NCBI GenBank assembly: GCA_036346355.1
Contig: JAYEVF010000026.1
Location: 1,240,001 to 1,304,000 of the forward strand
Length of the DNA stretch: 64,000 nt
Reading direction: 5' to 3'
DNA from: Rhipidocladum racemiflorum
Lineage: Eukaryota; Streptophyta; Magnoliopsida; Poales; Poaceae
The position numbers and the translations under genes were made by a program. Shown here one piece after another: positions 43,126-54,190 of this stretch. Below the pieces are notes generated by a model that was not told the DNA's origin, searched no databases, and saw only the letters and a program-made list of their open reading frames with translations. Position 1 is the stretch's first letter. Each line of letters opens with the position of its first letter.

Positions 43126-46100
43126 TGTCGGGACCCCGAATTTGCAAATCCGACCTCTCGTGTATTCAAGACTAGTCCAGAACGCGCTAGTGCACACAGT
43201 CTTAACATCGGTAAATATCACAATCATACCAATCGATATTATCAAGTACTTTATTTAAATAACCAATCGGTTACTTGACCTTATGGCCAAGTTACAAATA
43301 TATGCCTTGCAAGGCGAAACTTATTAAAAGAGAAATAATAGCAATGAAAATCAAATAAACTGTGGCGCCATCCAAGATACCACAGTAACCGATCGGGCTC
43401 GCATCCCTAAGTAGACGGGTCCTCTTGGAACTCCTCCTCCAAATCGCGTAATCTCCTCTTCAACTGTATTGTGTTGAGGCAAGGGTGAGTACTTGGTACT
43501 CAAAGCAAGTCATGCACGTAATGCAAGCTAATATACTATATGCATGGCTTGGTACAAAGGAATAGCTCAAGGTATATTTGCAAAGAAACAGCTTTTGACA
43601 AATAATATAAGTAGATTCAAAGCGGAGAAATAAGTAAAGCATAAATAACTTTTCAGAAATTTAATAAACATTTTTCCCCATCCTAAACCACATTTCCATC
43701 ATCTTCATTATTAAACCAACCCAACTTTTCAAATCCAAGTTATTTTCGTAAAATCTAACCCTTGACTGTAATTCCCGAGCATTGTCCAAAGATCGTGGAC
43801 TCGGCTATTCAAATAGATTCTACACTCTGCAGAGGTTATGCACTTTACCCACAAGATACAATCCACTCACCACGTCACCGTGAATCGCCATACAAGAGTA
43901 TGCGAATGAGCGATCATAACAAAGCCTTCTAAGCCTCAAACAACACAGTGGTCCTCTCCTGTCAGGTTTACACCATCCCTTCCCTTAGCCAAGGCGAAGT
44001 ATGGGACCAACACACCGTTAGATGGGTACTGGCCACAGCCACGATACGCCTCCCGCACAATCACACAAAAGGTGTAATCGACACCCTGAGGCTCCACAAG
44101 TGAGTCCTTAGCGACTAAGTCAACTAGGGCCGTCCCATTCCAGCCATGTGGTTGCAAGTATGACCCAGTTCAAAGGCTTGCAACGTTAAGTCCTTAGAGT
44201 GACCAGGGCAAGACTACCCGAAAAACCAAATCATCACTCCCAATGCCACAACCGCCCACCTGACATTACTCTTGCCACATGCCCTTGGCCGAAAATCATT
44301 ATCAAACCCCGCTTGATTACCATGCACCACGTGCCATCAACATCACATGATACTTTTCCAAAACAGGTTCAATATATCATTAAGTCAATATTAGCATTTG
44401 ATTGTCCAAAATCATGTCATGAGCACGTAGGTGTCTAAGCAAAGATACTACAACGGTCTAAACCCATGTTGGCAATTTAATAATGTCCAACTAGTAAACC
44501 ACAACTAGGGTGACAAAGGGTCATGGCACATACTTAAGTAATCAAGGTGTCATATAGCAAATTGGTATTTATCTAACCCCATGTTTAAACAAAAGTATCT
44601 TTCTAATTAAACTAGCATGCAATAGTTTAAATCAAAATAGATTTCAAATGGGATCAACATGGTCAAAGCACAACTTGCCTTCAAAAAGCACTTGCTCTTG
44701 GTCTTGAGTTGGATCCTGAGTTAATACTTCTCCTTCGAATCCTTCCCAGACTTCAACGCTCTACTCGTAAAGCGTGCAAATAGCAAATACACAAATAAAC
44801 ACTATGCAAAAGATCCCAAAACTCCAAATAAAATCCATAAACAGAGAGAACATAATTTTCTGGATTTTTAGAAACTGGAATCACAAATTTGGAGTTAAAG
44901 CACTTAAAGTTATGATTATTTAAAGTTTAAATAATCAATTAAATAATTTTACAGAGAAAAACTTTAGTCCAAAAATTAAATAAAATTTATATTTAGGTAG
45001 ATCTTAATTTTATACAAATTTAGAAATTTGAATCGCTCAAATCGAGTTGAAACGCAAAAGTTATAAGCGTTTGAAGTTTGAATCTAAATTTGAAATCATT
45101 ATTCGAATTAATAAATCATTTTCTTTTTTCGGAAATTAATTATTGCGTCAAGATGGACACGTGGCAGCTCCTGATTGGCCTGCCGACGCCACCGGCCCAT
45201 GGGCTTGGTCCACGCCGCTCGGGTCCACGGTGGACTCGGTCCCACGGCTCACGTGGATCGACATGTGGGCTCACTCGGGTGACGCTATCGCCGACGTCAC
45301 GGAGCTCACCACTACCGATGTGTGGGACTCCACCTGTGACGTCATGGGTGACGTCGGCGCTTGGCTGGGTTAGCCAGCGACATGCGGGCCCTTCGACACG
45401 CGGCCCGCGTGTCGGCGTCTACACGCACGCCAGCGCTGCGGATCTACCGACCGCGTCGGTCCAACTTCCCGACACGTGGCGCCAATCTCGCCCGTTGGTT
45501 TGAAAATCAACGGCGCGGATTAGATCCAGGGTTAACACGTTGAAACTACTCGATGCTCGTGGGCCGCTCGATCTAGATCGGACGGTCCGTATCTAATCCT
45601 ATAATCGCATCGCATAAAGACGTGGCGATTGTGAACCGCTGATCTTGATCCAACGGTCCGCATCTAATCGGGTTTCTAGGGTTTGGGAAACACGTGAACT
45701 CACCGCTGCCGTCCGATCCGATCCAACGGTGCACGGCTCGTGGACGGTGATGGCACGCGCGGCGCTGCTTGACCGGAGACGGGACGACGACCTTGCCGTC
45801 GGCGTTTCGGGCGCGCTCCGGCCGAAGTGAGGGGTACTCGAACGCCGCCTCGCCTTGGGAATCCGGATCTGGCTTGATGACGGCGAGGACGACGGACGGC
45901 AAAGCAATATCGGCGTTAATCGCGGCGAACAGACTTCCAACTCCGAGCAATAACGGCGAGACGGTGGGGATCCTAGCGGCGCGAGCTAGGTTTCCGGAAC
46001 CGGCGTGGGATGGCGATCTCGGTATGCCCGGGCATTAAATAGCCTCTGCGTCCGTCTGAAAAACGGAGACCTAGCTCTCCACGGGCGGACACGGCGGCGG

Positions 46101-46641
46101 AGTCCAGCTCGGACTCGGGCGGAGACGATGAAATCGTGGCCGCCCACGTGGCACAACCAACGGCCACGATCGCGCGGCGCGACGTCCGTCCGACACGGCT
46201 TCGTCTGGTCTGACGGATCTCACGTTGGATCTTGATCCAACGGTTGGGATTGATTAGGGTTAGAGTGGGTTCGGTCGAGTCAATCGCTCGGTCGGACTCG
46301 AGTCCGACTCGGTCGGATGAACAGAACTTGACCCGAGTTGGATTTTCCAGCGAATTAATAATTAAAATAATTCCCAGTAATTCATTTAATTTATTAAAAA
46401 TAGCAAATGACTCAGAAAAATTCCGGAAAAATTCTGGAAAATATTTTGGATCATTTTGGACTCAAATAAAATATTTCCAACAAAATTTTATTTGCAAAAT
46501 TAAATTCTTTAATTATTTCAAAATGGAATAAATTCAAATAAATTCCAAATAAATCCAAATAAATTCCAGAAAATTCCAAAAATTCACCAAGGTGCCAAAT
46601 CACACATGAATTTAAGGAAAGCAAAATTTTGGGGTGTTACA
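43126..46641 (-). repeat. 5' LTR of minus-strand chromovirus (3516 bases)
   Basis: Same order as the 3' LTR, about 53 bases shorter through many single-base losses, especially in GC-rich parts (45150-46320). One palindrome (CGTTGGATCTTGATCCAACGG) is at 46223-46243. Confidence 0.93.
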
Positions 46642-47712
46642 AGAGCTAAACGCTTCTTCGCTCATCGAGGCCCAAAGACTGCAGGCCGAGGGTTACGAAG
46701 GCCGAGTCCAGTCAAATGGAACCAGTGCTGCCCCAGCACATAAAACAGAGCGAGGGGCGGACCAGGGTGAGCCCCCGGTGGGCCTCCAGTTGGGTTGGCG
46801 GACGACCCGTTCACCCTGGCCCGCGTCCGAGACCATACCTCACAGTCTCTCGCGAAACTCATCGATGAGTGGTGGCCAGCCGTGCTCCAGGTCAGCAGAT
46901 GACCAAGAAGCCCGATACGGGATCGAGTAAGGAAAGGTTCTCATGGGACGCCCCCCAGCGGGACGGACACCCGCGCCGGGATTTCTGTCCGCTTGGAAAT
47001 GATCCCTCCCGAGGGAGATCACCAAGGTCCCACTCGGATTACCTGTTAGTAGCTCGCACGAGCACGGCGTTCACACCGATGTAGGTAAATGTGCATTCTC
47101 TCACCCGCTCCAGGTCTCACTACCGGGGCCGACCAGGGTTCGTTCAGCCCCAACGAACGTTTTAAGTGCCAGAACCCCGCCGACGTCCCCGGCGGCGGGT
47201 CGCCTTCGACAAGGGTAAACACCCGACCGGCTCTCCGACCTGCTCGGGGCTCGGGTTACACCCACTGGTGCGCCAAGACGCACCGGCTCTCCGCCGAGGC
47301 AGCCCCGACAGTCGCACCGATCAAGGCCACGGGCCGATCCAACGGTGGGTCGACTCCGACCAGGGTAAGCCCCCGACCGACTCTCCGACCCACTCGGGGG
47401 CTCAAGAGCTACACTGCCGGCCTTGCACAAGACTGAAGCTCTCCGGCCGAGGCAGCCCCGACAGGCTGCACCGACCGCGCTCGCCGACCGATACAACAGT
47501 TGGTCGACTCCGACCGGGACAAACCCCCGACCGGCTCTCCGACCCGTTCGGGGGCTACACCCACCGGGTGCGCTCATGCGCACCCGGGCTCTCCGGCCGA
47601 GGCAGCCCCGACAGTCGCACCGATCAAGGCCACGACCGACATACAGCTTGGTCGACTCGATCAGACAAACCCCCGACCGGCTCTCCGACCCGTTCGGGGG
47701 CTCGGGTGCTAC
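46642..47712 (+). repeat. Tat-2 3' untranslated region with about 150-base tandem repeats
   Basis: Resumes Tat-2 after the chromovirus. A unit marked by CCCGACCGGCTCTCCGACCC recurs at 47222, 47372, 47526 and 47672, a spacing of 146-154 bases, directly before the 3' LTR. Because the period is about 50 codons, both strands stay open for some 200 codons. I do not treat these ORFs as genes. Confidence 0.85.
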
Positions 47713-48553
47713 TGACGAGTACACATACCATGGGTACCCCCATCAGCCCGGAACCACGAACGGGCTGACCACTTTTTGGAAGCCCAGCTCTGGTAAAGGG
47801 CTTGTGGGCCATAAAAAGGGGTCTTGGCCCAAATTTGGACCAGCTCCGGACGACCAGCGGGCTCCGACCCGTTAGGTCGGAGCACGCAGTCGGTCGGCTC
47901 CGCCAGCAGTCTGGGGGTTGAGCCCCGCGACTGCCAGCTGGCCAACTGCCCTGGGTGCGCAAATGTCCCGTGACGTCCGCACCAGTGTAGGTGGTCCCTT
48001 CCCGGGGATGTCAGAGGATTCGCCAAGAAGTCAAGCCCCGGTCCCGTCATCCTGACACATCGTGGAGGAGAGCGCACCCTCCCGAGGCCACGCTGAAGTC
48101 AAATGCAATTGATTGCCGGAGCTGAAGGCTGTACGAAGCAGTGCGTCACCCCGCCAGCCCGGCCGAGGACCCCCTGCCACGGGACTACCAACCCGGCATG
48201 GGGGTAGACGAAGCCCGGTCGGACGATAAGACAGAAGATCGGACTCCTAGGCGTATAGTATCCCTTCTTTTTTCTCTCCAAACTCCCATGTAATCTGCCC
48301 CCTCTGAGCCTATAAGGAGAAGCAGGACGCCAGGCGCGAGGGAGATCGATCAATTGAGACCCTGTCTCGTCTGTAACCCTTGGGCGATCGTTCGCCTCAA
48401 AAAGCAATACACACCAACGGCACGAACTGGATTAGGGACTTTCAGCCCGAACCAGTATAAACCCGTAGCTTCCTGAGTCAACCATTCGAGGAGAGGGAAC
48501 GCGCGACCCCCACTAACCAAAAATTCGTATTGCCGGTGCACGAAACACCGACA
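47713..48553 (+). repeat. 3' LTR of Tat-2 (841 bases)
   Basis: Uninterrupted copy of the LTR seen at 9411-12338. It ends GAAACACCGACA, followed by the target duplication GTGGG at 48554-48558. Confidence 0.93.
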
Positions 48554-49248
48554 GTGGGGGTATGCCTCCACTCTAAGTTTGTAAGAAGGATTTTGATGCT
48601 TAATGAAAACTTTGCTCATTCGGTAGTGTGTCTTTAAAATTCTCCTTCTCCAAGTGTTGCAAGTTTTAATTTCTTCTAGCTTGCATCTTTGCTTAGTTTC
48701 TTCATGCAATTTGGATTTGCCTCTCTCCTTCTACTTGTTGTTTCATCTTGTTACCAAGGATGAATTAAGCTCCTGAAGATCATATTCCAATCATTTAGGC
48801 AATCTTCTCAAGTTACTGATTTTTGCTTGAAATTTTTTTTTTTGGTAAATCAGTTTCTTGCACGTTTGAGGGGTATTTCTTTGGTGCTCTTAATTGCTAT
48901 GATATGAGGGATATAATCTAAGATCATCTTGATAATCAAATCCCCATGAGCAAGCTCGGAGTGAAGTTTGAGCATTTGATTCAGTTTTGGTGCATCCTTC
49001 TTCAAAATTGAAAAAGGTCAGAACTTTGATATCAATCCTTGCGATTAAAGGTTGGAATAGGTTCTTGACATCCTTAGGAATGTGCATACAAAGTTTCATG
49101 TTTTTGATTAGCCGATCAAAAGATCCATCGATTTTCTTTTTGAAGTTGCGCTAGTTTTATTGTTCATATACCTGATTTCATTGTTCATCCAGGTTCTGTA
49201 GCCCTGCATGGCTGGTAGTACCGTGTTCACTGTTCATTCTGATACTAC
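48554..49248 (+). repeat. Right half of the older LTR split by Tat-2
   Basis: Joins conceptually to 9410 just behind the TATA box at 9392-9401, so it would be the transcribed part of that LTR and its leader. It is AT-rich, and no gene is seen. The exact end is uncertain. Confidence 0.4.
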
Positions 49249-49940
49249 TGTGGTGGCGTTGAGCCACCGGGGTCTCTCTTGGTGTGGTGGCGTTGAGCCA
49301 CCGGGATCTCTCTTGGTGTGGTGGCGTTGAGCCACCGGGGTCTCTCTTTCTCCTTTCTTTGAGAGATCGTTTTTTTTGTTTTCTTGGGGAACTTCTTTTC
49401 TCTTTCTTTTTTCTCCATTTTATAGGGTAGGCTTGGGGACATGCACGTATTGGCCAGCCTTCTTTTCCCTTCCTGTTTCTTGCCAAGGACTAACTTGACT
49501 TTTCCTTGAGTCACATCCCACCTGTATGGGGTGTTTTGGCCCTCTACCTGTACACCTTTCGTAGGGGCTCAACGGGAATTTCTCTTATGTTAGGATTTCA
49601 GATTAACCCGACACGTCCTTGCGTACTCGGGAGGAGTTGTTGGGGGGTGTCAGACCTGGGTGGTTCGCGCCGTGTTTCCGCCAGAAGGAGACATGGCCGG
49701 GGGGAATTTCCTCCGTTTTCCTCCCTCGCTGCGAAGGGAAACTTCCCCTCGTCGCGGAGGAGGGGGGAGTCCGGTCTTTATCCTTTTCCACCTGTTACCG
49801 GGGAATGGTCTCCTAGGGTATGGACTCATTGCTTCGCCGGGGGAAGAGATTGGCGACCATAGACCCAACCATGTGGGCCACCAGTTGCGGGAGCCTCGCT
49901 TTGCTGGTCGAAGGGAGGCGAGTCTGTTCGGTCCACAACA
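49249..49940 (-). repeat. 3' LTR of Tat-3 (minus-strand Tat element)
   Basis: On the minus strand it starts TGTTGTGGACC at 49940 after a purine tract (GACATGAGGGGCTAG, minus, 49941-49955). A TATA box CTATAAAATGG lies at 49416-49425 (minus). Three 34-base repeats starting TGTGGTGGCGTTGAGCC lie at 49249, 49283 and 49317. The left edge is placed at the first repeat and is uncertain. Confidence 0.5.
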
Positions 49941-50149
49941 CTAGCCCCTCATGTCAGCGGGTAGACGTTGTTCTGCCCGCTGGAACGTTATAGCGAATAT
50001 TCAAGTTTTTCCTCCTTTTGAGCATATCTTGTGGGGACAAGGCTTTTCGACGGTTGGGAGGTTCTTGTTCGCTCCGCATTTCTTCTGTTTTTTTTGTTCG
50101 TGTCCTTCTCTGGCGTCGTCTTCCTGATCCGCCATCGATCTAGATCTCC

Positions 50150-53047
50150 ATGGGACCTCGGCGCGCTCCTCAGATAAAGCCGGTTTTGAGTAAGGAGGAT
50201 GCTGCGGGATTACCCCCCATTTTGGGGCGGTCAACCTTGAGCTGTGCCGACCTTGACACATTAGCGGCGGATTTCGGGGTGATGCGCCCTTCCATGCGTA
50301 TCCCTGGCGATGTGGAAACCCCTCGACCCCAGGCGAACGAAGCCATGGTATTCGCGGCGTTTCTCGAAGCGGGTCTGCGTTTCCCGTCCGCCCCTCTGTT
50401 GGCATCAGTACTCTGGGTTTTCCAAGCGGAGCTATCGCAGCTTACCCCTAATGCTATTGTGCGTTTGGCAGTACTGGAATGGGCGTTCCGTCCGGCTGGG
50501 ATCAAATTGACGGGGCGCTTGTTTTCTCTTATAGAAAATGCATTTTGGCATCCAAAACAACAGAAGGCAGGAAGCGAAGGCCGCAAGTCATGTTTTGGTT
50601 CTCTGAATTTCCAGACGAAGAGGTCCCTTGTAAAGGAAATTCCGGTAGCGGCTGCCAAGGGGAAATGGGATTCGGGGTGGATGGTACGGTGGTATTACCA
50701 AATCCTCGTGGGTCCAGACTCTTCCCTTCATACTTCGATGGGTCCAGTTCGTGCAATTCGGTCCCCTAATTGGAGCGCGACTGCGGAAGAAATTGGGTAT
50801 CTTGATTATTTGAAGGCTCTTCGTGGCCAGAGTACGATGCGGGACTTGGTTGAAGAATATTGTTTGTGTCGTATCGATCCCTTAGCCAGGAGTTCCGCCG
50901 TTACTCTGGAGCGGTCGTCGGGAGGCACGGTGTCTGTGATTCGGTCAGAGGGGGTACAAGATCTGGGGCGCGGGGCAGCTGAAAAATTGTCTCGCAGGCT
51001 TCTGGGTCCTTGCCAGGCAGTTGAGTACGAGGCCGCTATGAATGTTGTTGGGGCCGCCAGATGCTCTCGTTTCACTGACTGGGGGCGCCGTTCAATCCCT
51101 CATCCCAGGGGGTCAGTCGGTTCTCCTCGTCTGGCCAAACGGGCGAGGTTAGCCCGCGTGGCTCTGCCTCAGGTTGCTGCCACTTCTGGCGGGAGCGAGG
51201 ATTTAGGGGATGACGACGACGAGGATGAGGATTGGGGTGAGGAAGAATCCAGCGACGAAGGTGATTCCTCCGGCTCTGTTGTGGCTACGTCTCTCCGGCT
51301 GCCGCCCCCTTCGGATCCTGCTGACGCTGTGGGGCCCCCCGAAGCGCTATCCTTAGCTATTGCGGACGAGCCCTCGGATGTGCCGATCGTTCCGGAGGTG
51401 GGTCTTCCCGAGACCGTATCAGTCCCAATTGTCACGGAGGGGACTCCCTCGACCCTCATACTTTATTCCTCCGTGGATATGCGTGCTGGCGGGGGGCAAT
51501 CCCCCGGGTACTCGTTTTTAGGGATCCCAGGAGTGGAGACTATTGATTAGGGCGATGAGGATGATGATGATTTTCTGGCTTCAGAGAGCGCACGGGAGCA
51601 GCCTGAAGGTATGGCCGTCCCCACGATAGGGGAGACTCGTGGTCTTCGGTTAAACGTTTCCACTCCTAACACCCCCACCGGGGCAGAAGGTTGTACTCCT
51701 GACACTTTTCCTGCCAGCTCGTTAGGGTGTGATGTCCTTTCAGGTTTTGACGAAGTCGATGCAGGAGGTGATAATGCGGAGGTGGCAGAGGCATTAAAAC
51801 CATTGGAGCAGGTCCGAACTGGAACGCCGGCCACTCCTTCGCCTGTCGCGGAGGAAGAGAATCGGGGGCCTCCGATTCTAACTTCTCAAGATGACCCCCT
51901 TTCGGGTGGAGGAATTTTACCTTCGAACCAACCGACCCCCGGGGGTGGTGTTGGTTCCTCTTTTGTCCGGTTTGACTTGTCAGATTTTTCGGCCTCAGAT
52001 TTTGAGAGGGGGGCCGTTACAGCCCCGTCTTTAAGAAAAATGCGCGCGGCTTTTTCTCCCTACAGTAAATCTGTGGCCTTATTTGAGGAAATTAACGATC
52101 TTTCTCTTTGTGAAATCTCCATGGACCACTATTTAAAGGTATTTTCCCTTTTGAGCTTATATTACTGATCTCGCTGTCTTTCAACATTTTTCTTCTTCAT
52201 TTCTAGGGAGCTGTTGTCGCTTCGGAGGTATCGCCGGTTTCAGACGTACTTGGACAAGTTTAACAAGGGGGTCCAGGATTGCGATGCGGCGAGGGAACGG
52301 GTGGCGGAATTAGAAGCAGAAAAAACTAGTCTTTCAATGGCGCTTCAAGACTCCGAGGGATCATTGGCTAAGGCGCAGGCCGAAGCATCTCAAAGTTGAG
52401 ACTTAGCGGCAAAAAATGCAGAGCTTGAGGGGGTAGTTTCCTTGATGCGGGACCGCCTCGCCAAAGAGGAGCGAGCTCGCACGGCAGCGGAGCGGAACGA
52501 GAAGAAGAAAGATGATCGGATAGAAGAATTGAAGAACCTGTTGGCGGTTGCAGAAGAGGGCAAGAACATACTGAAGAAGCAAGTGGAAGAATTCCCTTCT
52601 CAAATTGCAACGGCGCGAAGCGAGGTTCAAGCGCATCTTCGTAACGTTCAACGAGCGGAGGAGCGTCGCGACACAGTCCAGAAGGAATTGGAATCCATTG
52701 TCTCGGGGGTTCATGGAGCTACGGAGGCCTTTCTGCAGCAGCTCCCCCGGTTCGGCATTGATGCAGCCCCGAGTCGTATTCCTTCCTCCAGCTTGGAAGC
52801 TGTCTCCTTCCTTGAGAAATCGACTAAGATTTTTGGGGATTCGGCGCTGACCTTCGGCGACATCGCGCGAGACTGGCCCACAAAATCGGCTCGCTTGTTG
52901 GAGGCGAAGGGATGTGCACATATTCGCGAGCACTTCGGTTTTTCTTCTGCTGCTCCGTCGCTACCAGGGTTTGGAGATATTCCTTCGTCTGGGAAGCCTT
53001 CCTCCGCCGCATCTCGGCTATCGTCAAGCTTTATGTCGAATTTCTAG
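50150..53047 (+). pseudogene. Large antisense gene of Tat-3 (PF04195-like domain, acidic linker, coiled coil)
   Basis: ATG at 50150. The PF04195-like region lies at about residues 60-130 (MVFAAFLEAGLRFPSAPLL, LTPNAIVRLAVLEWAF). A very acidic segment (DDDDEDEDWGEEESS) follows at about residues 355-370. A TAG at 51548 interrupts a frame that stays open to 52138. A 68-base GT-AG intron (52139-52206) follows with a T/C-rich tract. The coiled-coil exon then runs from about 52211 to 53047 (VAELEAEKTSLSMALQD, KKKDDRIEELKNLLAVAEEG), interrupted by a TGA at 52397. Using the first AG as acceptor leaves the frames out of step by one base. The next AG (52210) is in step but weaker. Function is unknown. 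Confidence 0.7.
52139..52206 (+). other. Intron of the Tat-3 antisense gene
   Basis: AAAG|GTATTTT donor, a TTTTTCTTCTTCATTTCTAG acceptor region, 68 bases. It matches intron 3 of Tat-2 in position relative to the coiled coil. Confidence 0.6.
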
Positions 53048-53465
53048 AAACAGCACGGGGAGTCCACTGCGAGGGAGTCGGTACGTCGAGCTCGTGCTGT
53101 AATGCGCGACTCAGGGAAAAGCAAAGAGAAGCCGCCTCCTCCTTAGTTTGAACATTTTTGTATAATGGAGTCCTTGTGGACACATGAATTGGATTATCCA
53201 TTTTATCGAATGCTTATGCACATTCGTTCGTTTTGCGGGTCGTTTCGTCCGAAGGATGTTCAGTTTCTCCCGACGAGGACCAGGTTGTCAGTGACGAGTG
53301 TCGGGAGAATTTAAGGATTTGGTTGACTTCTTGAGGGACGCGGGGATGCCTTGGCTTCCCGCGTTCTTATTTAACCCCGGCCCTTTTGCCTTCCTTGCTC
53401 TTGCCAGCATTGTTGGTTTCAGTGTAGACGGTTGCTCTCTATCTCTTTTTTCCCTTACTTTTTCG

Positions 53466-53810
53466 ATGGCTGATATCCCCTGGGAGGTCCTGGAGCAAGA
53501 CCCCATTTTCGCCGACCTTGGTGAGGAGCCACCGGTGGCGGAGGTCCCGCCGCTGCTGGGAGAGGAGGAAGCCCCTGTCTTGGCCCTTGACTTCGCAGAT
53601 GACGCCCCCGCTCTCGAAGGCCTTCCGGCCCCCGATGATTATGAGGCCTTTATCGAGGGGCTGTGGGCGGACTTCGACATGATCATGGCTGAGGAAGAAG
53701 CGCTCGCCCGTGATCTCGCCAACCTCGACATGTTGATCGGGATGGTGCCGAGGTTGCTGGAGGCCAAGGAGGCTCTTGAGGAAGCTGTGGCGCGGGCGCA
53801 TCGTATTTAA
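53466..53810 (+). CDS. Small antisense ORF of Tat-3 (114 aa, function unknown)
   Basis: ATG at 53466 chosen because the protein then starts ADIPWEVLEQDPIFADL and is acidic throughout. An upstream in-frame ATG at 53298 would add a hydrophobic, unconserved stretch. The C-terminal part, LDMLIGMVPRLLEAKEALEE then AVARAHRI, matches the small ORFs of Tat-1 and Tat-2. A TATA-like TTATTTAAC at 53368-53376 is about 90 bases upstream. I do not know the family. Confidence 0.68.
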   Translation: MADIPWEVLEQDPIFADLGEEPPVAEVPPLLGEEEAPVLALDFADDAPALEGLPAPDDYEAFIEGLWADFDMIMAEEEALARDLANLDMLIGMVPRLLEAKEALEEAVARAHRI

Positions 53811-54190
53811 ATCCATTTTAGTTCATATAGGAGCTTTTGTCAGATTATTATATCTTGTATGACTAGGATGGCACTATGTAACTCTCTGTAATGGGCTTCT
53901 GTCGACATTTATTTTTCGTCCTATTTTCTTAAATTCTGTTTGGTCATGCATTCTTAGCCTCCTACTGAATTTCGATCAGTCGCGTGAAACAGTCCAGAAC
54001 CCTCACTCAGCCCGGTACCGGGTTGGGGTACGAGGACAGGTGTGGCCACGTAATGCGCGAGCACCTTCTCCTTCGCAGCCGAAGGAAGCATATGACATTG
54101 GCTCAGTTGTGTGTTCTCATCTGCCAAGATGACGCAACGCGGTGTGTTCTCGGGGCTGGGGGATAATCGAGGTTTTTTAGCTTCCATAGG
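53811..54190. other. Tat-3 spacer after the small antisense ORF
   Basis: No gene seen. The last bases, ATAGG (54186-54190), should be the left target duplication of the inserted chromovirus. Confidence 0.5.

Larger units (their letters stand above)
33888..46641 (-). mobile_element. Tekay/Del-like chromovirus (Ty3/gypsy), minus strand, complete but degenerate
   Basis: LTRs 33888-37456 (3' LTR) and 43126-46641 (5' LTR) start TGTAACACCCC and end GGGGTCCCGACA on the minus strand. A Met-type primer site and a polypurine tract (TTAAGGGGAGGTT, minus strand, 37457-37470) are in place. The internal part of about 5.7 kb holds a pre-gag ORF, gag, protease, RT, RNase H, integrase and a decayed chromodomain. 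Very long LTRs and the chromodomain fit Tekay/Del. Flanks GTAGC (33883-33887) and AGAGC (46642-46646) are an imperfect target duplication. Confidence 0.93.
9411..48553 (+). mobile_element. Tat-2: Ty3/gypsy Tat-lineage element with four later insertions and one deletion
   Basis: Bounded by two LTRs that start TGACGAGTACACATACC and end GCACGAAACACCGACA, with a perfect 5-base target duplication. What remains of its own inside is the primer site, 80 bases of leader, an integrase segment (28091-29022), two antisense genes and a tandem repeat before the 3' LTR. Its gag, protease, RT and RNase H are gone, removed together with the 3' half of the inserted SIRE element. Confidence 0.9.
49249..54190 (-). 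mobile_element. Tat-3: 3' part of a minus-strand Tat element with plus-strand antisense genes
   Basis: LTR, then a large antisense gene, then a small antisense ORF, in the order known from Tat-1 and Tat-2. Its pol should lie beyond the plus-strand chromovirus that cuts it at 54191, outside the window. Confidence 0.7.

Noticed and set aside
47190..47712. CRISPR-like array
   Set aside because: Units are tandem and about 150 bases with similar interiors, not short repeats with unique spacers, and the genome is a plant.
47101..47768. ORFs of about 200 codons on both strands over the 150-base repeats
   Set aside because: The repeat length is near a multiple of three and the sequence is GC-rich, so all frames stay open by chance. 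Both strands are equally open and no domain is seen.
50001..50658. Minus-strand ORFs of 134 and 162 codons opposite the Tat-3 antisense gene
   Set aside because: They overlap the PF04195-like coding sequence and show no retrotransposon or other domain, so they are shadows.
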